DNA from: Taenia hydatigena
Lineage: Eukaryota; Platyhelminthes; Cestoda; Cyclophyllidea; Taeniidae
Assembly: GCA_036345935.2 (NCBI GenBank)
Contig: JADWOT020000007.1
Location: forward strand, 6,984,074 to 7,048,073
DNA length: 64,000 bases
Reading direction: 5' to 3'
The notes beneath the pieces are model-generated. The model did no database searches. It worked only from the letters and a program-made list of their open reading frames with translations, and was not told the origin of the DNA. Position numbers and translations under genes: made by a program. Below are positions 23,226 to 36,282 of the stretch, piece by piece (position 1 is the stretch's first letter; every line of letters starts with the position of its first letter).

Positions 23226-23600
23226 CACCAACAACCGATACTTCAGTCTACTGCGCAGCATCACTACTTCGGCTCCATCCACATCGTCACCAACACAACA
23301 CTACTCGCCAACCGCTGCAGTGTCTAATAAAACAGAGCTCTTTGCCACTATTGCTAGCTCAGCTACGTCCTCTGCTGCTTCTTCTTTGCATACTGGCAGT
23401 TCTATTACAGCCTCCCGTTCAACTTTTATCGTACACGCTTCTGCAGCTTCTTCCTTTCCCCTCCGCTTCATTTCCACGGATTAATGCCTTTTATTAATGC
23501 TAATGGTTCCACTCTTCTCCTTGCTCTATTTTTTCTTACTTCGTCAAGTCCTCTGTTCCTCTTTTGTGTTGTGAATAAACGCTCCCCTCATCGGCTTTTC
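23226..23600 (+). pseudogene. Frame-shifted 3' part of the mucin-like gene
   Basis: Continuation of the gene at 22791 in shifting frames. Frame 23222-23260 gives TPTTDTSVYCAAS. Frame 23255-23480 gives TSAPSTSSPTQHYSPTAAV and ATIASSATSSAASSLHTGSS. The frame from 23484 then gives INANGSTLLLALFFLT, a small-residue site followed by a hydrophobic tail as in GPI-anchor signals. The shifts return to the original frame after three changes. Copy 1 has different breaks in the same region. Confidence 0.5.
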
Positions 23601-24000
23601 TTTGCTGCTCTTCAATGTTCGGTCGATCGAGTACAATGCTACTCTATGAAGCCAATCTTTCTTTAATTCTCCAAAGGCGTTTCAACAGCAGCCAGTGTGG
23701 TGCCCTAGTCTACAAATTTTTCGTGCATTTTTTCGTAAGAACGTGATACGCATCGTTACAATTATTTGGTGTTTTCTTTGGACCGCCGGTGATCCTCTCA
23801 TGTAGCATAAATAAAATTTTCAAACCCAATGACTTTGCTGTGCAATGTTGTCCTATTCAAACTATTTGGGCAAGATTTTTTGGCGAAACCTAAAGTACGC
23901 TATTAGAGCAATGTCGATTCTGTCCCCACTCCATCCCATACTGATATTTTGTGTGCAATTCTTGCCCGCACTACCTTTAGTCATTCAGCAATAACCTGCG

Positions 24001-26265
24001 TTTTTCACTTTCAATTTTCATTTTTAATTCACCTATATAGGCTCTTATAACTGGCCGAGTACGCGTTGGTAAAATATATTTTCTACTTAATATCATAAGC
24101 AACGGAGGTATTGCGACAGGGCTAGGCGAAGGAGCCAGCATTACTCTGGGGGCTTTTGTGCTATAAAACCGCTTAGGCTATATCTGGGCCTAAATCTAGG
24201 TCGATGGAGTGCGAAATGCAAGCTTCCGTGTGTCCAATTCTGGTTACCTCTATAGTTAGTCTCGCCTCAATTAGACTGCCTAGAAAGTTCTGATTGTTTC
24301 GTATACACCGACTTTAGAAACAAAGACAAAATTATTGGGGCGAATCCATTACAACGCCCTATTTTCGACCAAGAAGGCTTGAATACTTTGAAAAGCAACA
24401 AAGAAAGGGCCTAACTTTCCAGATCTCAATATTTTGTAAGCATCAAGTGCAGTAGCTACTGGCAAAAGATTTTGATAAATTCGAATAAAAACTTTGCCGG
24501 CACACCACTAACAGTTCATCCCAAAAGTCACTTCAAAATAGTGGGATTCAAGTAAATAGGTGCGTGATTAGTCACCACTTATAATGAGAACGCACCAGAC
24601 AAATTAAATTACATCTCCTGAGTGCCACAATCTTAGTTATGATAATTATTTCACTGATCTAATATATAGGTTTTAGGACTACTTTGACGATCCTTGACGA
24701 TCGCAAAGGTGTAGGTGTCGAGGGAAATAAACGCGCCACAATATTGCTGCAGGTCCTACCACTGACTAGTGTCCATTTGTCTTCGTCCACGCAATGAACT
24801 CTTCTTTAGCTTCCAAGGCACGGTTGTTTACATGATTACGCCAGCGGAACAGCAATCTTTGTGCCTTGCATGATTTCATGGTTTGTGATCAGTCCTAAAA
24901 TGGATCGAAAGAGTGATCCTTTGCGAATCAGACACACGGAGCGAAAGTGGCAGTAATGTTTGAGATTCAAAAGTTAGCATCTAAATGTAGCGTCCGGTGC
25001 TACCTAATTTCATTCGGAGCAGTGTACAGCTCTCTGATTTTTCAGCCACCAGCCCTGTGCCTTCGTGCATTTTCGTTTCCTATTTCATTTTGTCGACATT
25101 AATAAAATCCACTGCAATCAGTTATCGTCGGCGAAGCCAAATATTAAGGCATTCTTTGCCGCACTTCCTTTTACCGTTAAGCCTTTCATCTCATGAACTT
25201 AATCGGCCATCATCTCCAGATATATGTTCAAACCTGGGTGATAGCCGTTAAGTGTGTTTACTCAATATATGGGATCGATTAACAAGGTTTCGCCAAAAAG
25301 ACTCAACATTTATTCGAAAAAAATGGAATTGGCGAAGGGAAACTACTAAATCATGCCTACACTATTCCGCGATACTTCCTAAACTTAAGGCTGAAGCACA
25401 GAGCCTTATAGGACACGTGTTGCGAGTTACGTCAAAGGAACAGATGTAAACCACTTTCTCTGCCACACCCCTACACTGGTCGAAATAATAATACCACCTA
25501 CGGGCCGACCGGCTTTCTTGCTTGTCTGCGCATCTCAGCTGACGATGGTTGCTTAGAACATCCTTGTCGAAATTGATCTAAACAATTCCAAGTTGGTTAC
25601 ACTGTACCAACATTTTCAATGAGACACGAGCAATTTAGCATAATACATATCTGAAATGTCAGCAAGATAACACCAAGGTACCACTTCCATAAACTATTCC
25701 TCATATGTTTGATGATAAATGAATTGGAGCTCCATTAAGCCTCAGTTGTGCACAAGCAGGGGGGTAATTGACTAGCCTAAGCTCCTTCTTCGGAAAATTT
25801 CCAGCATCCATTCGAATATCATCCGGAATTGCAGCATAAAACAGGCATGACAATTTTCTGCAATTCTGTGAGGCAAAGGAACATTTGGCCTGTACTTTCT
25901 CGCAATCTCTGCGTATCTACCGTCTGCCGCTTTGCATAGACAGGCGAGGGAGACAAGATGGTTGTAGGAATTAAAGCAGAGATGTAACTGCTGCCCATTT
26001 TATTGACTTTTACTCTGCTATAGAACTGCCACACTACTCGTACTGGAAAAGTGCCGGCACAATTTCTATGAAGGATCGTTTTAAGTGCCAATGACGAATA
26101 ATGAGACATATTCGCACACTTCTGCAGTGGATAGATTTAAGTAATGACAGCCTTCGAAATGGTCCTATGAGAATTTTCGGCGAATGCTGCTTGCTACTTA
26201 GGCAGCCGAATTTGCTACTGCAGTCCGATCTTTCAGCGAAACGATGGTATTGATTAGAAAGACGT
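24001..26265. other. Intergenic DNA, no gene recognised
   Basis: No supported gene. The 96-codon minus frame at 26109-25819 has no recognised motif and no splice context that I trust. Confidence 0.4.
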
Positions 26266-26280
26266 CAACCTACCAACCAT

Positions 26281-26678
26281 GGCATTTTTGGCACCCTGTG
26301 GTTCGATGAAGCCATGCTGGACGAGTTCACCGGCCTCTAGCTGGAAAAATGTTTGACCCTGCGACCTGACAGGCATGTGCGTGGTTCTCATAACTGTACT
26401 GTGGTCTTTGTGGCTAGTCACCTAGAATGGGGAATCGCTAGTTTAAGGAAAGGAAATTCACACGGATTGTGGTTCCTTCTAAGGAAATAGTAGCCAGTGC
26501 TGGTGAGGTCTCCTTCGAACTGTTAGAGCGTGATGACGAAAAGCAAGAGAATGGTCAGGGACCCACCTATTTTACCGTCAATTACGGCAAGAGGTTTATT
26601 AAGGTGACGTGCTTTTGCGAAAGTTAAAAAGCTTTAGAAGATGGCACATTCGACATGCTGAGATTGACAGAGGAGGTG
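26281..26678 (+). pseudogene. Unidentified coding remnant
   Basis: Successive plus-strand frames look protein-like. GIFGTLWFDEAMLDEFTGL ends at a TAG (26338-26340), then LEKCLTLRPDRHVRGSHN and CTVVFVASHLEWGIASLRK follow in the same frame. After a frame change, KFTRIVVPSKEIVASAGEV and FELLERDDEKQENG, then YFTVNYGKRFIKVTCF, run to TAA at 26625-26627. The same frame resumes ALEDGTFDMLRLTEE up to GAG|GTGAGA, a 5' splice-site look-alike. Residue composition is balanced and unlike random intergenic frames. I recognise no family. It seems to be a decayed exon or exons with two stops and one frameshift. Confidence 0.4.
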
Positions 26679-29600
26679 AGATGATGGAAAGATTTGTTGT
26701 TAACCACTTCGCAAGGTCCTTATGCAGGATGGCGATAGAACAGTTATGTGAGGCAGTGGCTGCGACGCGACTGCCTGATTGCTAATGAACATCTGGACCT
26801 GCGTGTTGCATTGGTTGCACCTCCCACTATGCCAGCACATTCCAGCCATTCGAATTGGTTGTACAGACCCTTGGCGATTTACAACCAATCAACTCGCAAA
26901 TAATGGTTGTAAGTTGCATGCTTTACTAATTCTCTGCTTTAATGCAATTAAGGTGTTCTTGGAAGACTTGAAACTGATCACCATATGATCGTGATGCATA
27001 AACTTTGCCAATGGCTTTCGTTATATTTGTCGTATGGCCTTTTACCAGACCAATTTTTCTATTGTGGTGGGGATTGCGAAGAACGCGGCCATGCAAGCAC
27101 GTCTAATTAAGGGCATTTATTAATTTATAAAACCGGTTATGAATCTCATCCGCACTATTGTGATAGCCTTTTGCTCCGCACAATACCATGAAACAGTCGT
27201 TGACGTTCGTTACAAGACAGGGCATAGCTTAGCGATTTGCATGTCATGCCAGATCTTATTGATATGGCGTCAATTTATACAGGAACGAAAGGAATCAATG
27301 CCACTTGCAGCGGCTTCGTAATCTGCGGCATCACATTCATTTAGGTGGTGATCGTTCTTGCTTGGAATCTACCGCAAGTAGGTATAGTGTACTTTTAGCA
27401 TGGCCACACGCGAAATCACAGCCCATAAATTGCATTCCCAGAGCTAGTCTTTTTCCACCATAGGCTTGTGCGGCTAAAACAAGAAATAGCTTTCATATCA
27501 TGTGAGTTTGGCAATCAATAATGCGACTACTTTTGGTGGGTAAGTTCTGATGGACACTTGCAACTCTTTTCACGGTTTACGTATTTTAAGAGTCCGAAGC
27601 CAAATTCTGCTTGCGTGCAATGGCCTTATCGCTATGAGCTTAAATGGAACTCAACTATTCCAGGTGCTTAAGATTTAAGTCACTGGGTTGATCTTATTCC
27701 TTAATGCTAGGAAGATCTGACCCTTGCATATAAATTCAGGTGGCATTAAAATGCTGGAATAGTGCCAAGTTTACTTCGCTTACTACAGTGTATGCTTGAC
27801 TGCTATGAAAGATTGAGTATCTAAGCATAAATTAGACTGCTGAGTGAGGAAGCATTTAATCAGGAGGGCGGCGTGCTGACGAAATGACCACAACAAACAA
27901 CGACAAACCAAGATATCGACATCAGGAGAGGGTAAAAGCGTGGTACATTTTTGCGAACTGTTTCCGTCGTTGGTTTTCATCACGTTGAAGTCGGACTTGC
28001 CTTGTTGATTGCCCTAGTGCAATGTATGCGCACTTAGATAACCTGTGATTTTTCAGGCACTGATAGGTGGAAATTAGAGCAATGATAGGACCACATTGTG
28101 ATTCAACACTAAATTGCATGCACAACCATAAAAGGGACAATAGTAGCGGAAAGAGTAAAAAGCATGCACAAAGTCTCGAAAAATTCCGCACAGCATGTAG
28201 AAATAACACTTACCCGTTCTACTGCTTCTAACCGGAGTTTAGCCAGTTGCTCTCAAATACTAATTCTGCACCCAGTCATGTGGATTCAATTTGCATTTCA
28301 ATTGGTTAAGCTTCCTGTGAATAGTAGTAGGGGCCGGGGTAATGTTGATAGACGCGGAAATACGAAAGTCGGATGTCAGAATCTAGTAATCCAAATACCT
28401 TTTTGTAGGTGTCTTAGACTTATTAGGACAAAAATTTTGTTGTGAGGACCTTAGCTTTGCTAATCATGGCAATGGCTCGAAGGATATAAGCGCAATAGCT
28501 AACACAATACTTTTGATTTGGGAAAGACACTTTGGCCCATATCAAATCACTACGCTCCAACGCAGCCCATATCAAACTAGGATCTTTGCCAGCGGCGACG
28601 ATGGGATGACTCCTGTGTCAAGTCGTGTCAAAGCCCACCTCTGAAGATGCAGACATCTCAAACAAGAGGTGCTAACTGAGCAAAAGAATGAATGCGTACT
28701 TGAAGAGGTCGGTGGATTGGTTTGCACAGGCTCTGTGCTTCCAGCATACGCTAACCAGCCTGTTTACAGTCAGCTTTAACTTCGACGAATTTTGAAATGG
28801 GAGCTGTTTTGTTCAAGTCAGCGCTTTACGGGAACTATAGAAAAAAATATTGAATGGCACTATTTGCTTTGAGAGACAAACATGCGGATATCCTTTACGC
28901 CGATATAGCTTAACGAATGAAGCTGTTACTGTTGCGTGCCTCCATATTTGCCTTCGAAGTAGAGTGCTTTGTGCAGTTAAAACAATTTCCTGCACGACTA
29001 AGCTTTAACTAATTTGCACACTGTCCAAGTTAGCAGCAGTTACGGCACGTGTTCCCCTTTTAATTACTTTGCTTTCTATCTACGCATGTGTCTCGTCATA
29101 TTCCCAAAGCCTCCTTATTCAATAAGGTCTTTTTCGACAGCTCTGTTTCACCAAGAACATCAAAATAACCCCTCAAAAAGTTGTTTTCAAGCGCGTAAAT
29201 TGTTGTCAGATCTATGTCTTGAGCCGTCCCATTGACATTAAAACTTATTGACAGATCGCCTCGGAATGGGAAGTTTTACAAAAATATGGATAGTGGGGTA
29301 CCAGGGTGATAAAATACTCTGTGACAGTTTTCGCATCTGTATTAAAGATGCATTACTTGAAACCACATCAGTTGGAGATGTTTCATTTTATCTCGTAGTC
29401 ATCACATGAAAGGAAATCATCAATTTAGTCAAATGCTGACTTTTCGAGTGTAACATTCTTGTTCGTTTTAATAGAATGGGAGTAGGCTCTATAGATCCAC
29501 TCACTTGCCCATCATAGTTGTTACCGCCCCTCACTGGTGTGATTTTGATTTCACCGTGACACTCCTAAAAGTTTCTTCGACACTCCCCTGGGTCGAAACA

Positions 29601-32600
29601 TGTCGCGCTTATAACCTTAACGCAATTACCGCCTGCTATTATTATCAACGATTACTTCAGCGATTTCCTTGTAAATACTCGGACACATCCAGCCTTGATG
29701 GTAGATGACTCCGCCACCAGCTTATGCAATCACTCATCGGCCATTTTAACGCAATATCACTTTTGTTAAGTGGTTTGGTAGCCAATTTGAATGACTGGAA
29801 TGCATTGATATAGTAAAGGGTGCAACCATTGCAACACACAGGTTGAGATGTTTATTGGCAGCCAAGCCATATGCGCCGCAACTACTGCTTCATGGTACCT
29901 TCGCTTTTTGGCTTAGTTAGAGACATGCCCTCAACCATATGCCTTTACTAAATCTAGCTGGCCAGTTGTTGTGACAATCTTATTTAATCTAAGAGGTTCG
30001 ACGCTTTCTCCCTACACACTTGACTAGCGTTATTTTGCTCTATTTTAATTAATGGGCTTCTGTGCTCATTCCTGTTCAACTGACCCATGCAGTCCTCAAT
30101 TTGACTTGTTATTGGCGAGAAACATGGCTGTCATAAGTAGGTAGTGCAAAACGTAGGCGGCACTACTTGACAGTATACCGGTAGATTGTTGGGTATTAAA
30201 TCCGTGAGGTGGTGGGGTAGTTGAAGCGCCTTGCTCCTATGACGGCAAATGGTGGTCAAGACTTGTGCCAACGTTCAGTCCCTGACTGAAAAAGGTAGTG
30301 GAGTGAGATATACAAATGTAAACTCGAATTGAGTTTATGCGAGAACTGCGTTTACTTGCTCCTGGGTCCATTTTTGACTAAGTCAGTGAACGAATGTCGG
30401 GCAATATTCATTGAGGCTAACAGCGTGTGCTGCTAAATGACGCAAAAGGCCAATTTAAACCACAGCAGAACCATAGTTTCAGAAACTTAAATGCTATTTG
30501 GCTTCGCCATGACCACTAACGCAGTCGTGATAATGCTCTGTAGATCTACCAATTTTGGCTGTTGCAAGCTTTCCCCACAATCAGACCCTAAGTGTCGTTC
30601 GACACTTTCAGCACGCAGCCTCATTTGTTATGATCCTAGTACACGGAATCCGTTAATCGGAAGATAGTTATATGAGGACGGGGGCGCGTAAACCACCCTT
30701 AAGGGAGACCCCAGTTCCCAAGCTGCGCAAATACTTAATGCTCTTACTCCGTTCTCCCTTATTTTTCATCTTTTAATGCTGCGAGTTACTGGAAGATGGG
30801 TGGCTGGTTAAACATAATTTTCCTAAAACTTCAATGCATGCTAATGAAAGATTGCAGAAAGTCAGTCGTTTGATGAGCTAAGTTAAATGCTTCTTTCTTC
30901 TCTGCCGCATAATGCACAGTAAGAAAGCATTTTGCGGACCCACTAGTCCTACTAGGTTTAAAAGTTTCTTTGAATAAGACGAAATGAAGGCATGCATCAT
31001 TAAGAGTGCGGCAACGTTTCACCTCAAATAAAGTGTGCAAAAAAAGGAAAACTGCATGAGGATGGGAAAGGGGGATGCATTCGGTTATGATGTAATGTGT
31101 AACCAGGTTCAGACGGTGGCTTGTAGGGTGGCTAACGTATAGCTGCAGTTTGCAAGATTGTTTGGTTTATCGACACCGACGTGGAAGAGCATCGACCCTA
31201 GATAATGTTCGAAAGCCTTTGTAACTATAGTATGCACTAGCAGCAAGGTTCGTTGATAGGAGCTCGAATTGATAAGTATCGTAGCAACGGATTCTGAATG
31301 CAATGGGTAATCAGCAAAAGTGAGGCATAAAGTGTAGCATGCGAACATATCTCATCATACATTACTGGCACTTGAATCAGTGCTACACATAATTTTGTGT
31401 CGACTTATTTATAGCGTGAGCAACGAGGCATTTGCATTTGCCTCCCACTACCTCCTAATGGAGGAGTGTAAAGGCAAAATTCTTCTTTGCGTTACAAAAC
31501 GCAGTGAGTTGCCACCTTTTATATGCAGCATCCCGGGGCGATAGTAAAGAGATGTTAAAGTCTCAGCTAAAGGAAGAGTTTAGTTAGCCACTTACTCTTC
31601 TACTTATGCGTAAATGAGGCTCAATGACGCTTTAATTCAGTCATTACCGAACGCACACAGGAATAGCTTATGTTGGCATTGCATTTATGTATAGTGTGTT
31701 GAACTTCCTGGGCACGTATCCTGTCAAAATGCCAGTGAATGCATTTAAAATGTTGATCTTGTGTGGTCAATTCGGAAATGACTTAACTCGCTTTAATTAA
31801 TGGTGTTCAATAATATCTTGTGCGGAGACGGTGCCATTGATTTGATCAGTGTAGAGGTAAGGCGTTGTAAGTGGGTTTTGGTTAAATGAAGTAAAACGAA
31901 GTAAAAATAACTATAAATTCACGACAAAATTCGGCAAAATGTACGCATTTAACTGCTGCGTGTGCGCACCTGTGGCTTTATGCACTGCAAATGTGTTGAA
32001 AACCTCCACGTTTAGACGCAAAATAATCGCTATTCTTAAGGATTGGCAAGTTAATAGCAGGAAACGCACTCGCGCGATAGTGCTTAAACTTCAAAGGGAT
32101 TGTTCGCAGACTACGAACTTTTGCCCAGTTTTATCTGAACGGATACTGGAGGGCTGATGATTTTCGCTAATTAATGTTCCTTTATGTATCTGCTTGCGTA
32201 TAACTCCTCGAAGCCTTTCATGCTGAAATGATTCTTCAGTTAGGAAGACTACTTATTTTGTGGCTCCTATTCACCGCAATCCTATAAACTCCGCTGCCAC
32301 TGCTGCTTGACCTTTTCTTGCCTTCCTATTCCCACCACAAGCTTCGTCGATAACCTCATCGCGAAGGCACGTTTTAAGCCACCATCGGGTGGTTGAGTAG
32401 CCTGTGCTTTCTCAGCAGACGCCCCGTTGCTGACCCATCCGCCTTGGGCCGTTAGTTGATTGATGGGTCGATACAATCGATAAGAACACATGCTGCGTAT
32501 TCGTCGCGCACTGGTTACCTGCCTGGTCGGTCGGTCAATTCACTGACCCACTTGACCCACAGCCAGTTGTGCTGCAAACAATTACGCGAATGGATGAGTG

Positions 32601-33165
32601 CAATGTGATTTTGGCATTTACTCAAGCTTAGGTTGCATAGGGCTGCCAAACTTTGCAAAAATGTGCGAATTTATATGAGGAATCGTCAAATTCGATAGCA
32701 TTACAGCTCGATTTGCGGCTCTTTTAATTCGTCAATGACATTTTTCTGTGTAAAAATGCTTTGCCTATTTACCTTAATGTGTATGACAGGCAGACTATTT
32801 TGAAAACCAGCGTTATTACTCACTGGCACACTAATCACCCAATCATACCACGCCCGCCAAGTAAGTAATCCTTTAGATTTGAAACAATCGACTGATGTTG
32901 CAAATTAATGTATCAGAGAGGGATATTCCTAAGATTTACGATAGGTTTGTGCACGGATCGAATCTAGCATTCGTTTGGTCATACTCGACAAAGATTGGCA
33001 GTTTCGAGTCACAGTATGTAGAGGAATATTTCACTAGAAGGGCAGAGCGCGACAGTGTTTACCAGATTAGAGCGTAGAAGTCTATATCCAATTCTCTCGA
33101 GAGCGGTATCTAAGTAGCAAGGCAGTAAACCCGTCAATTAACAGCAAGCAAGTGTTAGCCAAATA
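26679..33165. other. Long intergenic DNA, no gene recognised
   Basis: 6.5 kb in which the longest frames are 95 codons or shorter, lack motifs and often overlap opposite-strand frames. I found no tandem repeat or match to the duplicated families of this window. Confidence 0.45.
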
Positions 33166-35640
33166 ACCTCCTCTTTGGCGGTATCATCGAGATCGTCATT
33201 GACGCTGCCGCTATGGGCTTCTTTTCGCATAGGGCTTATTTTGCACGTCCAGCAGCACGCTTTGCCAAGGCAAACCTGGAAATCCAGTAGAAATCACCGA
33301 CAAAAGAGCTACGAGGAAGGTGAGTTGACTCCTTTATTTAGCCATAATTTGGCCATCATCCCATCCTTCCATCCGCCACCCTTGTCCCAATTTCGCCGTC
33401 TGTCGCTATATTTCTTCATTCGAATTGAGGCAGGCACCTTGATTCGCAACAGAGGAGTACCTAAGTGCTTAAAAGATAACCAGCTCAAAGGACAGCAACA
33501 GAAGTAGTTACGGTGGCGCATTTCTACCAAAGCATATTAGTATCGTCTCCTTTGCATGTACGACAATTCATGCAAATTGCTTAGGTTGGAAGAGCACAGT
33601 GGCAAGTGTTCCCTGCTCTTACAAAAGAATGATGCCTAAAACCACATTATTCAGCCTTAGGAGTCACCATGCACAATGGATCGACTTATACGTGTCACAT
33701 TGAAAGAGACCAACCACACAGGCCACCTCCAGATATGCTCTACTGCGAGTTATTTCGTCCTCTTTTATTCAACATGCTTCACGTTATCGGTCTTGCCATT
33801 CAGTTTTCCGGCGGTTCTTCCCCGCCCGTTGGTCTCAAAATCTCACCCTACGGTTCCTGAGACACCGTAAGATCAAAGCAGGTAGATGTCGTAGAAATTA
33901 AGGGTAAGATGCACTATCCACCCACCTACCTCCCCTTGTGCCATTTACTTTCCCTTCTCTCTTGACTCATTTGCTTTCGTCATTTAGACCATATCGCATC
34001 CGGTATCCAGTTTAAATAACATGGCATGGAAAGGCGATGATCAGCCTCTTTGAGCGTGCCGTTGAGAAGGAATCAGTATTCTCTTCTCCAAATAAAATCC
34101 TTCATGTTTAACCTAGTCAAATGGCTGGCTGAGTGCGCAAATGTATCAATTCACTAAAAGATGGGAGAAAGGAAGGAAATAAAGAGCACTGCATCACGCA
34201 AAGTGCACAGTCAGTCTACAGTGTCTTCCTCCAATCTTCTTTACCCCTTCCTTACTCTCTCTTCTTCTACTCCCATGATCTCTCATCCCATCGCCTCGAC
34301 CCCAATCATTTGCTTTATCTCTTTTATCTACAACTGCGTGCTTCTTCACTCCCACTAAAGAAATGCATGCACTGCTGGTGTCTTTCGCAATGATAGGCGG
34401 GGATTCGTTCATGCATAGAATTGCTATTACGCACCAGACGCATTTATTCGTTAGCTCCACAAAAATTTTTGAGGATATATCATCAATCGCTACACCTGTC
34501 CATAACGACTCTTGCACCTAATAAACAGGGAAATCAACAGATCTACCGGAGTGCAAAAAACAGGCTCAATATCCATGTCCCCATGTAGAAACACTGTAGC
34601 ATGGTACTCAAGACCAGACCCAATTGGATCAGAATAGATTGCAGGGGATTATGACGGACTTGATTGGCCCTAGGGTCTAATTCATGACAAGGCTATCTGA
34701 TCGATTGCGTATGCCTCATCTTCAGGGACGCCTTCATACGTTGCCATTAAAGTCAACTCAACAATTTTATTTGCCCCGCTAAATCAAATCGGCACGAATC
34801 CATGCAATGTAAAATGAGGTCTTTACTTTCGTCCTCTCAGCTGCTAGAAGCCACAGTGTACAAGTAAGAATTGAGCATGATGACGTCCTCAAAATAGAGG
34901 AGTGGGAGCTCCACTTCGATGCATCTTTGGTAGGTGCCTCCTTCGACTCCCACTACGCTCGATACGCTCTCAAGTATTGCGTCTTGCATCATGTCCCACC
35001 GTGTGTACTCGTGCATTCGACTCACCGGGAGGAGGGAAGTGTGTATTCACCTGCATTTTGTTCCTTTGCTTGTATGTTTCACTATAGTGCCACAAGAATG
35101 TCTCACTCCTCTGTGTCCCTCACGCTTTTTAAAGCCTTTATCATCTGCAAACGCGTTGTCAAGTTGTCCCTGTCCTCTCCACCTCTTCCTACCTCATCCT
35201 CTGCCAGCACCCTCTTAACAAGTTCCCTTTATCTCTCCCCTAGTCTCGTCTTTGACCGTGACATGAAGAAATAATGCCAAGAATCATAACCTGGAACAGA
35301 CTAGAACGGGGTGGACTGAATGTGAGTAAAATAACATCTTACTTGTATTAGCATAACTTAGCTTGAATTGCCAGACACTTTCCATCCCATCTTTTAACTG
35401 CAGCACGTTGCTTCTACTTCTACCTCGTGGCTCGCAGGATGGCTCCAACTTTTACCTGTTCTTCTCATTATTCACTTGTTTTTCTCCTTGTAGAGATTGT
35501 CTTAGACTAAAAATGGTCTTTCGTCTTGCATCCATCTGCGCTCTGTTCACTGTGCGTGTCGGCTTCTCTTCCTGCCGCCAACAATCAAGCACCTGCCTAA
35601 TAACTCATCATGCCACACCTAGCTCTACTTCTCTCCTGCT
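33166..35640 (+). repeat. Inverted duplication I, left arm (decayed gene-bearing)
   Basis: Read on plus, this aligns with the minus strand of 53920-51595. Paired words: IEIVIDAAA against SEIVVNAAA and SPTK against TPTK (33178-33310 / 53900-53750); DNQLKGQQQK against GYRLKGQHQR (33480 / 53590); DRLIRVTLKETNHTGHLQ against DRFTRVRLKEVKHTANLQ (33680 / 53370); HPIASTP against HHIASISATP (34290 / 52830); TTLDTLSSIASCIM against TTLDVLSSIASCTM (34945 / 52260); and AGAGATTGTCTTAG against AGAGATTGCCTCAG (35495 / 51690). Several stops and frame changes occur in both arms. The original gene is not recognised. From 34.2 kb on, the plus strand is pyrimidine-rich. Confidence 0.8.
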
Positions 35641-35872
35641 GCTCCTCCCCTTTATTTTAGATTGAAGTGAGCACCTTAATTTGGGAAAAGGAAAGTACCG
35701 AAGCGCTCAACGTGCTTTCATCAGAGTGGGAAATGCTGGGTATACAAGAGGCAAAGGGGGATAAATAAGGTACCAGGGGAACTCAAAATGGCGCAAACTT
35801 TCCTGCCAGGTGGAGACAATTTGTCTCGTTTAGTACAAGCATTCCTAATTACCTATACGGCCAAGAAAAAAA
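35641..35872. other. Spacer between duplication arm and D2
   Basis: Short link, no feature seen. A plus frame begins at 35788 (MAQTFLPGGDNLSRLVQA) and runs into D2. Confidence 0.3.
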
Positions 35873-36282
35873 GCAGTCTGCAAACTGCGGTCGCTTCAGC
35901 ATCAGTGCTAATGTTGGTGGCGATGGATGTGGAGGCAGTGAGGTTGAGAGACGTCGACGTCCATTTGCACCTGCAACAACAATTGGAAGAAAGGATTGCT
36001 TAAGTCGAGTATTCACTGCTATTGCTGCAAGTGATAGGGTAGGTGGGTCAGTGTGATATCCACTTACGCATGAGCAGGTTTCCTTCTGCAAAATGGTCTT
36101 GTCAAAGGCAGTGCTGTCGGTGGAAGAGGCGAAAGGGAGCAAAGAATCTGCAAACGCCTTTACAGCAAACCGACATTTCTAAAAGTGCGAATAATTATCA
36201 ACGTGCAGTGCATTGATTGCTTTATTACTCAGTTAGTAGATGAGGAGAGTGACCTTGAGGAAGGATGGATGGCGCCAATTAC
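35873..36282 (+). repeat. Dispersed repeat family D, copy D2
   Basis: Plus-strand match to D1 (minus, 14780-15137). Compared with D1 it carries an insertion of about 67 bp (36056-36122) after CAGTGTG. The HLHLQQQLE frame ends at a TAA at 36001-36003. It directly follows the left arm of inverted duplication I. D3 lies on the same strand as the right arm but about 2.6 kb beyond its end, so D may originally have been part of the duplicated unit. Confidence 0.7.

Larger units (their letters stand above)
21719..24000 (+). repeat. Direct duplication, copy 2
   Basis: Aligns with 17656-19355, the start points lying about 4.06 kb apart. It retains the complete segment with promoter, signal peptide and first repeats of the mucin-like gene, which copy 1 lacks. 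By eye, identity is around three quarters with small indels, so the duplication is not recent. Confidence 0.85.
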
